Source of the DNA: Streptomyces verrucosisporus
GTDB lineage: Bacteria > Actinomycetota > Actinomycetes > Streptomycetales > Streptomycetaceae
Length of the DNA stretch: 64,000 nt
Direction of reading: 5' to 3'
NCBI RefSeq assembly: GCF_017114865.1
Contig: NZ_JADEYH010000005.1
Coordinates: 124,001-188,000 of the forward strand
The translations under genes and the position numbers were made by a program. Of this stretch, positions 16,034 through 23,864 are shown one piece after another (position 1 is the first letter of the stretch; each line of letters opens with the position of its first letter). The notes under the pieces are model-generated. The model was not told the DNA's origin, did not search any database, and was given only the letters and a program-made list of their open reading frames with translations.

Positions 16034-16953
16034 CTCGCCGCTCCCAGGACGGCAGCGGTCTCGCGCAGCACACCGGCCTTCCCCGGGCGCGGGGCGCCGC
16101 CCAGGACGTCGTACCGGGCGGAGCGCAGGGCGCGCAGGGCCGCCCGCCCGCCGCCGGTGAATCCGGCGATGAGGATCTTCGGTATGCCGGGGACACTGGC
16201 CACCAGCGGGACTCCTTCGTTCAGCAGTTCGTGCGCGCGCCGCGCCTCCCAGGCGATCAGGGCGCGCACCGAGGCGTTCGCGGTGGGCGCGGCGAGGTCG
16301 GCCTCGGTGACGCGGAAGCGCTCCAGGTCCTCGGCGGGGAGGTAGATCCGGTCGCGCAGGGCGAGGTCCTCGGCGACGTCCTGGAGGTGCTCGGTGATCT
16401 GCAGCGCGGTGCAGACGGCGTCGGAGCGGCGGACGCGCTCGGGGGTCGTGGTGCCGGTGACGGCCAGGACGAGCCGGCCGACGGGGTTGGCGGACAGCTC
16501 GCAGTAGCCCAGCAGCTCCTCCCAGGTGCCGTACCGGCGGACCTTCTGGTCCAGCCGGTTGGCCTCGACCAGGGCGAGGAACGGCTCGGGGGTCAGCGCG
16601 TGGCGGCGCACCGTCGGCACCAGGGCGTACAGCAGGGGATGGCGGGGGACCTCCCGGCCCCCGGCGCCCATGTCCCGGGCGGTGCGGAAGACCCGGTGCA
16701 GCTCGGCCTCGAAGGCGTCGAGCAGTACGCCGCGGTCGCCGGTCCGGTCGGGGTCCACTCCCAGCAGCGCGGCGTCGGCGCCGCCGGGCGGCAGGTCGCC
16801 GTCGCCGATGTCGTCCAGGAGGCGGACGCAGCCGTACACGGCCATCAGGTCGTCCCGCCAGGCGCGGGGCAGGAAGCGGGGGGCCACGGGGAAGTTCTCG
16901 CGCGCCGCCTTGTCCAGAAGGGCGTGGCCGCGCGCGTCCCGCGCGGGGGTCAC
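16030..16953 (-). CDS. hpnC: hydroxysqualene synthase HpnC
   Basis: 307 residues, the second squalene/phytoene synthase family member of the operon. It has the N-terminal ENFPVAPRFLP typical of HpnC, the Asp-rich RLLDDIGDG and ITEHLQDVAEDLALRDRIYLP. It converts presqualene diphosphate to hydroxysqualene, which HpnE then reduces. I use GTG 16953, which has no ribosome site of its own. An ATG with a strong site (GGAGAGG) lies 20 nt upstream but in another frame and terminates on this GTG (GTGA), so start by coupling, or a sequence error, must be considered. Confidence 0.88.
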   Translation of the reverse strand: MTPARDARGHALLDKAARENFPVAPRFLPRAWRDDLMAVYGCVRLLDDIGDGDLPPGGADAALLGVDPDRTGDRGVLLDAFEAELHRVFRTARDMGAGGREVPRHPLLYALVPTVRRHALTPEPFLALVEANRLDQKVRRYGTWEELLGYCELSANPVGRLVLAVTGTTTPERVRRSDAVCTALQITEHLQDVAEDLALRDRIYLPAEDLERFRVTEADLAAPTANASVRALIAWEARRAHELLNEGVPLVASVPGIPKILIAGFTGGGRAALRALRSARYDVLGGAPRPGKAGVLRETAAVLGAAR

Positions 16954-16973
16954 CGGGGGCCGCCCGCTGTCAT
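16950..16973 (-). other. 8-codon mini-ORF overlapping the hpnC start
   Basis: ATG 16973 with GGAGAGG (16982-16988) at ideal 8-nt spacing encodes MTAGGPR and stops at TGA 16950-16952, which overlaps the hpnC GTG as GTGA. It may be a coupling leader. Alternatively a miscounted C run in GGCCCCCGG would fuse it in frame with hpnC. Confidence 0.45.
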
Positions 16974-17220
16974 CGTCGTCACCTCTCCGTCTCCCCGACC
17001 GACAGCACCCGGGCGTCGACGCCCCTGGCCGTCCCTGCCTGGCCGCCGGTCACCACTCGCGATGTGGAACATCATATTTCGGGCAGGACCCGGATCCGGC
17101 CCGGTACTCGGCCGACCGGGTGCCGGGTGGCCCCGTACGCCGTCCGACGGGACCGGATCAGCTTACGTCGTACACCAGGGCATTCTTCGCCGCGGGTCCG
17201 CGGGGGCGGGGCACGGGCCG

Positions 17221-17895
17221 TCACTCCGACGCGGTGAAACCCCGGATGACCGTGTCCAGGGCTCCGGCGGCGAGGGTGTCCCGCTGCTCCGGCGAGAGCC
17301 GGCCCAGTGGGCCGTCCAGCAGCAGGACCGCCAGTCCGTGCACCGCCGCCCAGGCTGTGATCTCGGTGCCGGAACGCCGCTCGGCGGGCATCCGGCCGGT
17401 GGTGACGAGCCCGTCCAGGGCCTCGGCCAGCAACCGGAAGGAGCGGTACATCCAGCGGGCCGAGTCCTCCTGCGGGCCGGGGTCGCCGCTCCCGTCCGCC
17501 GCCTCGGGCGGGCGGCAGAAGGCCGCACGGAACAGGCCGGGTTCGGCCAGCGCGAACTCGATGTAGCCCGCGCCGAGCGCCTTGAGCCGCTCCTCGGCGG
17601 CCTCCCCCGCGTCTCGCGCCCCGTCCCCTTCCGCGCCATCGCCGGCGGCCGACCGCTCCATCGTCTCCGCGAGCCCACGCTGGCCCTGCTCCTTGACCGC
17701 CATCAGCAGGTCGCCCTGACCGGTGAAGTGGCGGTAGGCGGCCGTCGGCGAGACCCCGACGCTGCGGGCGGCGGCGCGCAGCACGACGGCTTCCGGCCCG
17801 CCGTCGCGTGCGAGGTCCGTCGCCGCCTCGATGAGCGCGTTGCGCAGATCTCCGTGGTGGTAGCCGCTCTTTCCGGTGCCTTCTGTCCGCATCAT
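17221..17895 (-). CDS. TetR-family regulator of the MMPL exporter
   Basis: 224 residues. The N-terminal helix-turn-helix reads GYHHGDLRNALIEAATDLARDG, then VLRAAARSVGVSPTAAYRHF, as in TetR regulators with the WHG-type ligand domain. The C-terminal part (GYIEFALAEPGLFRAAF) fits that subgroup. It is divergent from the exporter with two matching 15-bp sites in between, so it very likely represses both genes until a transported compound binds. The start may be ATG 17895 or the adjacent ATG 17892; the second lies 6 nt after a CAGTAT hexamer. Confidence 0.88.
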   Translation of the reverse strand: MMRTEGTGKSGYHHGDLRNALIEAATDLARDGGPEAVVLRAAARSVGVSPTAAYRHFTGQGDLLMAVKEQGQRGLAETMERSAAGDGAEGDGARDAGEAAEERLKALGAGYIEFALAEPGLFRAAFCRPPEAADGSGDPGPQEDSARWMYRSFRLLAEALDGLVTTGRMPAERRSGTEITAWAAVHGLAVLLLDGPLGRLSPEQRDTLAAGALDTVIRGFTASE

Positions 17896-17910
17896 TCGAT
17901 ACTGCCCGAT

Positions 17911-17925
17911 GTTGACGTCATTAAC
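17911..17925. promoter_or_regulatory. TetR operator, site 1
   Basis: GTTGACGTCATTAAC, an imperfect dyad (GTT...AAC arms) proximal to the TetR gene. It shares 12 of 15 bases with site 2, which lies 35 bp away. Confidence 0.7.
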
Positions 17926-17945
17926 ATCTCTCTGCCAGAGTCGAA

Positions 17946-17960
17946 GTTAACGTCGTAAAC
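17946..17960. promoter_or_regulatory. TetR operator, site 2
   Basis: GTTAACGTCGTAAAC, a near-perfect dyad (GTTnACGnCGTnAAC) just upstream of a CATAAT hexamer (17960-17965) that could be the exporter -10. Binding would block that promoter. Confidence 0.7.
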
Positions 17961-18001
17961 ATAATACGGCGCGCGTCCGCAAGTGAGCGAGAGGGAAGAC
18001 C

Positions 18002-20218
18002 ATGCTGTCGTGGATCGCCGATCTGGTACTGCGCCGCCCCCGAACGGTGCTGGTGGCCACACTCGTCTCCGTGCTGGCCATGGCGGCCGTCGGCATCGGC
18101 GCCTTCGGCAAGCTCCAGAGCGGAGGTTTCGACGACCCCGACGCACCTTCCAGCCGCGCCACCGCCCTGATCGACGAGAAATTCGGCGGCGAGAGCAATC
18201 TCGTCCTGCTGGTAAGGGCGGAGGACGGCGGCCGGCTGGACTCCCCCGCCGCCGAGCGGGCGGGCCGGGAGATCACCGACGGGCTGAAGGACGAGCCGGG
18301 CGTGTCCGGTGTGATCTCCTACTGGGACACCGGCGGCTCCGCGCTCACGTCGCGCGACGGCGACCAGGCGCTGATCCTCGCCCACATCGAGGGCGACGAC
18401 ACCGAGCGCACCGACCTCGCCGGCGAACTCTCCGAGGAGTGGTCCGGCGACCGGGGCGCCGTCACCGTACGCACCGGCGGCCAGGCGGCCGTCGCCAGCG
18501 ACATCACCTCCCAGATCTCCAAGGACCTCGCCATCGCCGAGGCGATCGCCGTCCCCATCACCCTGATCCTGCTGGTGATGGCCTTCGGCAGCGTCGTGGC
18601 CGCGCTGCTGCCGCTGGCCATCGGACTGATCGCGGTCATGGGCACTTTCGCCGAGCTCTACGTGCTCGGCAGCATCACCGACGTCTCGATCTTCTCGGTC
18701 AACCTCACCACCGCCCTCGGCCTGGGCCTGGGCATCGACTACGGCCTGCTGCTGGTCAGCCGCTTCCGCGAGCGGCTGACCGAGGGCGACGACGTACCGG
18801 ACGCGCTGCGCACCACCGTGGCCACCGCGGGCCGCACCATCGCCTTCTCCGCCGCCACCGTCGTCGCCGCGCTCGCCGCGCTGCTGCTCTTCCCGCCCTT
18901 CTTCCTGCGCACCTTCGCCTACGCCGGGATCGGCGTCGTCGCGATCGCCGCGGCCGGCGCGCTGGTGGTCGTCCCCGCCCTGCTGGCGGTGCTGGGCCAC
19001 CGCGTCAACAGCGGCCGGCTGCCCTGGGCGGACTCCGTACGCCGCCCCGACGCGCCGGTGTGGGGCCGCCTGGCCTCGGTGGTGATGCGCCGGCCGGCAC
19101 TCACCGCGCTGCCGGTCCTGGCCGTGCTGCTGCTCGCCGCGAGCCCGCTGCTGGGCGCGTCCTTCGGCAACCCCGACGAGCGGGTGCTGCCCGGCGACGC
19201 GCCCAGCCGCCAGGTGGCCACCGCCATCGACGAGGACTTCGGCCGCGACAACACCTCCGCCGTCCAGATCGTCACCACCGGCCCGGTGGACACCGCCGGG
19301 CTGGACGCCTACGCCACCGCCCTCTCCCGCCTCGACGGCGTCACCGGCGTCCAGGCCTCCTCCGGCACCTACCAGGACGGCGAGGCCGCCCCGCCCGGCC
19401 CGCTCGGCGCCGCGCTCGGCCGGGACGACGCCCAGCGGCTGACCGTCGCCATCGAGCCGGAGTCCGGGTCCGGCGCGGCCGAGGACCTGGTGCACGACAT
19501 CCGCGCGGTGCCGGCCCCCGGCGGGGTGGAGGCCCTGGTCGGCGGTCCGGACGCCCGGCTGGTGGACACCAAGGCAACCATCGGCGACCGGCTGCCCGTC
19601 GCGATCGCATGGGTGGCGCTGACCACCTTCGCCCTGCTGTTCCTGTTCACCGGCAGCGTCGTGCAGCCGCTGCGCGCGCTGGTGCTCAACACCATCAGCC
19701 TCACCGCCGCGATCGGCGCGATGGTGTGGATCTTCCAGGAGGGCAACCTGTCCTCGGTGCTGGGCTTCACCCCGATGCCGATGAACACCTCGATGACCGT
19801 GCTGCTGTTCTGCATCGTCTTCGGGCTGTCCATGGACTACGAGGTCTTCGTCACCAGCCGGATCAAGGAACTGCACGACGCGGGCGAGGACACCGAGACC
19901 GCCGTCACCCGCGGGCTGTCGCGCACCGGGCGGATCGTCACCATGGCCGCCGGTCTGCTGGCGGTGAGCCTGTTCGCCTTCACCACCAGCGAGATCAGCT
20001 TCATCCAGATGTTCGGCCTCGGCAGCGGGCTGGCCATCCTGATCGACGCCGTCGCGGTGCGCGGTGTACTCGTCCCGGCCGCGATGCGGCTGCTGGGCCG
20101 CGGCGCCTGGTACGCGCCGAAGGCTCTGCGCCGGCTGCACGGCCGGGTGGGCCTGTCCGAGACCGCCGCTCCCCCGAAGACCCCCGCCGAGCCGCCGCGC
20201 GAACCGGCCGGGATCTGA
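18002..20218 (+). CDS. MMPL/RND family membrane transporter
   Basis: 738 residues with the duplicated RND layout: one N-terminal membrane helix, an extracytoplasmic loop (about 40-175), five or six helices (about 178-345), a second loop and a second helix block (about 540-700). GLGLGIDYGLLLVSRFRE and its C-terminal counterpart FGLSMDYEVFVTSRIKE are the MMPL proton-relay signatures. It probably exports a lipid or hydrophobic compound by proton motive force. ATG 18002 has GAGGGA 9 nt upstream. Control by the divergent TetR protein is indicated. A strong hairpin terminates it. Confidence 0.9.
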   Translation: MLSWIADLVLRRPRTVLVATLVSVLAMAAVGIGAFGKLQSGGFDDPDAPSSRATALIDEKFGGESNLVLLVRAEDGGRLDSPAAERAGREITDGLKDEPGVSGVISYWDTGGSALTSRDGDQALILAHIEGDDTERTDLAGELSEEWSGDRGAVTVRTGGQAAVASDITSQISKDLAIAEAIAVPITLILLVMAFGSVVAALLPLAIGLIAVMGTFAELYVLGSITDVSIFSVNLTTALGLGLGIDYGLLLVSRFRERLTEGDDVPDALRTTVATAGRTIAFSAATVVAALAALLLFPPFFLRTFAYAGIGVVAIAAAGALVVVPALLAVLGHRVNSGRLPWADSVRRPDAPVWGRLASVVMRRPALTALPVLAVLLLAASPLLGASFGNPDERVLPGDAPSRQVATAIDEDFGRDNTSAVQIVTTGPVDTAGLDAYATALSRLDGVTGVQASSGTYQDGEAAPPGPLGAALGRDDAQRLTVAIEPESGSGAAEDLVHDIRAVPAPGGVEALVGGPDARLVDTKATIGDRLPVAIAWVALTTFALLFLFTGSVVQPLRALVLNTISLTAAIGAMVWIFQEGNLSSVLGFTPMPMNTSMTVLLFCIVFGLSMDYEVFVTSRIKELHDAGEDTETAVTRGLSRTGRIVTMAAGLLAVSLFAFTTSEISFIQMFGLGSGLAILIDAVAVRGVLVPAAMRLLGRGAWYAPKALRRLHGRVGLSETAAPPKTPAEPPREPAGI

Positions 20219-20234
20219 TCCGTCTCCCGGCGGA

Positions 20235-20297
20235 CCGCCCGGGCGTGGACCGGCCCCGCTCCCCGACGGGGAGCGGGGCCGGTCCACGCCCGGGCGG
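20235..20297. terminator. 30-bp-stem bidirectional terminator
   Basis: Perfect complementarity of 20235-20264 with 20268-20297 around a 3-nt loop, between the converging MMPL and ABC-transporter genes. Confidence 0.88.
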
Positions 20298-20309
20298 CGG
20301 CACGAGCGG

Positions 20310-21134
20310 TTACTTGCGGGTGAACTCCTCGTAGGCCTTCATGACCTCCTCGGTCGGGCCGTCCATGCGCAGCTCGCCGCTCTCCAGCCACAGCACCCGG
20401 TCGCAGGTGTCCCGGATGGACTTGTTGTTGTGGCTGACCAGGAAGACCGTCCCGGCCTCCTTGCGCAGCTCGCGGATGCGGGCCTCCGAGCGCTTCTGGA
20501 ACTTCTTGTCGCCCGTCGCCAGCGCCTCGTCGATCATCAGCACGTCGTGGTCCTTGGCGGCGGCGATGGAGAACCGCAGCCGGGCCGCCATGCCGGAGGA
20601 GTAGGTCCGCATCGGCAGGCTGATGAAGTCGCCCTTGTCGTTGATGCCGGAGAAGTCGACGATGCCCTGGTAGCGCTCCTGGATCTGGGCCTTGGACATG
20701 CCCATCGCCAGCCCGCCCAGTATGACGTTGCGCTCACCGGTCAGGTCGTTCATCAGCGCGGCGTTGACGCCCAGCAGGGAGGGCTGGCCGTCGGTGTAGA
20801 CCTTGCCGCGCTCGGCCGGCAGCAGGCCCGCGATGGCGCGCAGCAGCGTGGACTTGCCCGAGCCGTTGGAGCCGATCAGGCCGATGGCCTCGCCCCGGTA
20901 GGCGGTGAAGCTGACGCCCTTGACCGCGTGCACCTCGCGCATGCCCGCCGGGGCCTTGCGGCGCAGGATGCGGCTGAGGGCCGCCGTGGCGCTGCCCCTG
21001 CCCCGGCCCCCGCCGTTGACGCGGTAGACGATGTGCAGGCCGTCGGCGATGACGGTCGGCCGGCGATCGGCGGAGACGGCCTCCGCGCCCTTGTCCGCCG
21101 ACGCGGCGGCTGCGCTCTTCTCAGCCACGGCCAT
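20310..21134 (-). CDS. ABC transporter ATPase, TagH/polysaccharide-export type
   Basis: 274 residues. Walker A is GSNGSGKST, the signature YSSGMAARLRF, Walker B VLMIDEALATGD and the switch His in VSHNN. The YSSGM signature and the DEAL Walker B match O-antigen/teichoic-acid exporters (TagH, Wzt, RfbE). It lacks the long C-terminal sugar-binding domain of Wzt. It overlaps the permease gene by 14 nt and should energise export of a lipid-linked glycopolymer made by the genes upstream. It is the last gene of the cluster, ending in a strong terminator. Confidence 0.92.
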   Translation of the reverse strand: MAVAEKSAAAASADKGAEAVSADRRPTVIADGLHIVYRVNGGGRGRGSATAALSRILRRKAPAGMREVHAVKGVSFTAYRGEAIGLIGSNGSGKSTLLRAIAGLLPAERGKVYTDGQPSLLGVNAALMNDLTGERNVILGGLAMGMSKAQIQERYQGIVDFSGINDKGDFISLPMRTYSSGMAARLRFSIAAAKDHDVLMIDEALATGDKKFQKRSEARIRELRKEAGTVFLVSHNNKSIRDTCDRVLWLESGELRMDGPTEEVMKAYEEFTRK

Positions 21135-22059
21135 AACGCTCCTCCGCCTTCCAGAAGTACACGAACCCTCCGATGCCGACGACCACGGCCCAGCCCGCGG
21201 CCAGCAGCCACACGCGCCCGTCCAGGCTCTGGTGGTGCGGGCCGTCGATCAGCGCCCAGCGCATCAGCTCCATGTAGACCGCCGCCGGGTTGGCCTCCAG
21301 CACTCCGGCCAGCCAGCCCGGGGCGTTCGCCTTCTCCAGCATGTAGGACAGCGGGAACATCACGCCGGAGGCGTACATCCAGGTGCGCAGCACGAACGGC
21401 ATCAGCTGCGCCAGGTCGGGGGTCTTGCTGCCCAGCCGGGCCATGACCATCGCCAGGCCGGTGTTGAAGAGGAACTGCAGCAGCAGGACCGGTACCACCA
21501 GCAGCCACAGCGGACCGGGGTAGTGCCCGAGGCCCACCAGGATGACGACCAGGACGATCATCGAGAACAGCAGCTGCTGGAGCTGCTGCAGGGAGAAGGA
21601 GATCGGCAGCGCGGCCCTCGGGAAGTGGAGGGCCCGCACCAGCCCCAGGTTCCCCGAGATGGACCGCACGCCCGACATCACCGAGGTCTGGGTGAAGGTG
21701 AAGACGAACACCCCCGTCACCAGGAAGGGGATGTACTCCTCGTTCTCCATGCCGCCGCGCCCCTTGAGCAGCAGCCCGAAGATGAAGTAGTAGACGGCCG
21801 CGTTGAGCAGGGGGGTCAGTACCTGCCACACCTGGCCGAGCTTGGCCTGGCTGTACTGGGCGTGCAGTTTCGCCCGGGAGAAGGCGAGGATGAAGTGCCT
21901 CCGCGCCCACAGCTGCCGGACGTACTCCGTCAGGGAGGGCCGGGCGCCGCTCACCGTCAGCCCGTACCTGGCGGCGAGTTCGGCCGGGGACAGGCCGTCG
22001 TCTGGTGAACGCGGCGGCTCGCCCGTCGCGATCGCACCACCGTGCGTTGTCTCGCTCAC
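21121..22059 (-). CDS. ABC-2 type permease, TagG/polysaccharide-export type
   Basis: 312 residues: about 70 cytoplasmic residues including FILAFSRAKLHAQYSQAKLGQVWQVL, the conserved entry of ABC-2 glycan exporters, then six predicted membrane helices (from NAAVYYFIFGLLLKG to GWAVVVGIGGFVYFW). With the ATPase it would flip an undecaprenyl-linked polymer or glycolipid across the membrane. The N-terminus carries a short ELAARYGLTVSG motif common in actinobacterial homologues. It is separated from the glycosyltransferase gene by about 95 nt, which could contain an internal promoter. Confidence 0.92.
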   Translation of the reverse strand: MSETTHGGAIATGEPPRSPDDGLSPAELAARYGLTVSGARPSLTEYVRQLWARRHFILAFSRAKLHAQYSQAKLGQVWQVLTPLLNAAVYYFIFGLLLKGRGGMENEEYIPFLVTGVFVFTFTQTSVMSGVRSISGNLGLVRALHFPRAALPISFSLQQLQQLLFSMIVLVVILVGLGHYPGPLWLLVVPVLLLQFLFNTGLAMVMARLGSKTPDLAQLMPFVLRTWMYASGVMFPLSYMLEKANAPGWLAGVLEANPAAVYMELMRWALIDGPHHQSLDGRVWLLAAGWAVVVGIGGFVYFWKAEERYGRG

Positions 22060-22155
22060 GTTGAAACTTTCGTCCTCACAGTGCGCAGCCGGGATGGAAT
22101 GAGCGCAGCGGCCCCGGCCGATGTCACCGGGCCCGATGCTCTCAGACAGAGCTTG

Positions 22156-23064
22156 TCAGATGACAGGAGGGCGGCCCAGCCGGGTCAGACGCCACACCGT
22201 ACGCCACTTCATGGGACGGCGGGGACCGCACGGGGTCGTCCAGCCCTCCCGGAAACCGCCCAGCCAGGCGCGCAGCGCGGGGCGCGAGGGGCGCCGGGCG
22301 AGGGTCAGCAGCAGCCATACGCCCAGGTAGAGGGGGACCAGCGGCAGCGGCAGGTTGCGCCGGGCCAGCCACACGCGGTTGCGGGCGACCATCCGGTGGT
22401 AGACCGCGTGGCGGCTGGGGAGGGTGGTGGGGTGGTGGAGCACCATGTCCGCGCGGTAGTCGATCATCCACCCCGCGTCCAGCGCCCGCCAGGCCAGGTC
22501 GGTCTCCTCGTGCGCGTAGAAGAACTCGTCCGGCAGCCCGCCGACCTCCTGGAAGACGGCCGTCCGCGCGGCGTTGGCGCCGCCGAGGAAGGTGGTCACG
22601 CGCGAGGATCGCATCGGGTCCGAGGCACGCAGCCGCGGTACGTGGCGGCGCTGGGTGGCCCCGGTGTCCGGGTCGGCGATGCGGAAGCTGATGATGCCCA
22701 GCTCCGGATCGGCGGCGAACGCCTGCCGGACCAGCTCGGCGGTGTCGGTGTTCGGCAGCAGCCCGTCGTCGTCGAGGAAGAGCAGGGCGTCCACCTCGCT
22801 CCCGCCGGGCCCGAACGCCTCGATGCCGACGTTGCGTCCGCCGGGGATGCCCAGGTTCTCCGGCAGCTCCACCGTCCGCACCCCCGGCGGGAGCTCCGGC
22901 AGCGGGGCGCCGTTGCCGACGACCACGACCTGGACCGGATCGCCGTCCTGCTTGGCGACCGAGTCCAGCAGAGCGCGCAGCTCCTCGGGGCGGTTACCCA
23001 TGGTCAGGACGACCGCGCCCAGCGTCAGGGGCCTGCCGGAGGAGGACCGTGCGCCCTCTGTCAT
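22156..23064 (-). CDS. glycosyltransferase family 2 (rhamnosyl/galactofuranosyl-type)
   Basis: 302 residues. It has the GT-A start GAVVLTMGNRPEELRALLDS, the metal motif LLFLDDDGLLP, FLGGANAARTAVFQEVGG and the acceptor/base motif FFYAHEETDLAWRALDAGW. This pattern is closest to rhamnosyl and galactofuranosyl transferases of actinobacterial walls. The C-terminal 70 residues are hydrophobic and Arg-rich and probably touch the membrane. ATG 23064 is used; GTG 23073 is an alternative nearer the purine-rich stretch. It sits inside the polyol-phosphate cluster and probably glycosylates its product. Confidence 0.87.
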   Translation of the reverse strand: MTEGARSSSGRPLTLGAVVLTMGNRPEELRALLDSVAKQDGDPVQVVVVGNGAPLPELPPGVRTVELPENLGIPGGRNVGIEAFGPGGSEVDALLFLDDDGLLPNTDTAELVRQAFAADPELGIISFRIADPDTGATQRRHVPRLRASDPMRSSRVTTFLGGANAARTAVFQEVGGLPDEFFYAHEETDLAWRALDAGWMIDYRADMVLHHPTTLPSRHAVYHRMVARNRVWLARRNLPLPLVPLYLGVWLLLTLARRPSRPALRAWLGGFREGWTTPCGPRRPMKWRTVWRLTRLGRPPVI

Positions 23065-23078
23065 GTCGTTCACCGCCC

Positions 23079-23864
23079 TCACCGCAGCCGGCTCGACGCC
23101 AGGATGGACACCAGGTGCAGCAGTGTCTGCAGGACCGCGACGGCCGCCAGGACGGCGACGCCCAGCCGGGTGAAGAACAGGCCGCCGTGCACCGCGTCGG
23201 CGACCGCCACCGCCAGGATCACCAGGGACGCCTCGACGCCGCCGACCAGCCGGTGGAACTTCAGTGCGGCGGCCGCCCGGCGGGCCAGCGCCAGCCCCGT
23301 GGAGCGGGGCACGGCCGCCTCGTCCTTCACCGCGGGCAGGCCGCTGCGGGAGCGGGCCACGTCCACCAGGTCGGTCTCGGCCTTGATCAGGATCGCGCCC
23401 AGCGCGGCCACCGTCCCCAGGAAGGCCCACAGCCAGTTCGCGGAGGCCCCCTCGGTGCGGAAGACGTCCGCGGCCCGCACCCCGAAGCCGACCAGCAGCG
23501 CCGCCTCGGCCAGGTAGTGGCCCACCCGGTCGAGGTAGACGCCGGTGATGGAGGTCTGCTTCCGCCAGCGGGCGACCTCGCCGTCCACGCAGTCCAGCAG
23601 CAGGTAGAACTGGATCAGCAGGGCGGCCAGGACGGCCCCGGCCGGGCCCGGCGCCAGCAGCACGGCGCCGGCCGCCACACCGGCGACCACCATCAGGTAG
23701 GTGAGCTGGTTGGGCGTTATCCGGGTGTTCACCAGGTGCCGGGTCCAGCGCAGCGAGATCTCCCGCATGTACAGGCGCCCGGCCCAGTGCTCACCGCTGC
23801 GCCGGTCCTTCACCCCGGCGGGGTGGACGACCGGGCGGAGTTCAGCTACTGACGGCTTTGACAT
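23079..23864 (-). CDS. CDP-alcohol phosphatidyltransferase family membrane enzyme with altered motif
   Basis: 261 residues with about six membrane helices. The catalytic motif reads DCVDGEVARW followed by GVYLDRVGHYLAE: the first three Asp of the DxxDGxxAR...GxxxDxxxD signature are present, but the fourth, the general base, is replaced by His. It would transfer an alcohol-phosphate from a CDP-activated donor to a lipid or sugar alcohol. The start ATG 23864 overlaps the upstream dehydrogenase gene by 23 nt, so expression is coupled. A small amphipathic N-terminus (REISLRWTRHLVNTRITPNQLTY) precedes the first helix, as in the family. The substrate is unknown. Confidence 0.88.
   Translation of the reverse strand: MSKPSVAELRPVVHPAGVKDRRSGEHWAGRLYMREISLRWTRHLVNTRITPNQLTYLMVVAGVAAGAVLLAPGPAGAVLAALLIQFYLLLDCVDGEVARWRKQTSITGVYLDRVGHYLAEAALLVGFGVRAADVFRTEGASANWLWAFLGTVAALGAILIKAETDLVDVARSRSGLPAVKDEAAVPRSTGLALARRAAAALKFHRLVGGVEASLVILAVAVADAVHGGLFFTRLGVAVLAAVAVLQTLLHLVSILASSRLR

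Noticed and set aside
12518..16953. Carotenoid cluster (crtE-crtI-crtB) interpretation
   Set aside because: There are two synthase-family genes with HpnC and HpnD features and no lycopene cyclase or other carotenoid genes. Order and overlaps fit HpnC-HpnD-HpnE squalene synthesis.
17983..20334. Very long open frame overlapping the MMPL gene in another frame
   Set aside because: It is an Arg/Gly/Pro-rich shadow caused by GC-biased third positions. The MMPL frame has helices, motifs and a ribosome site.
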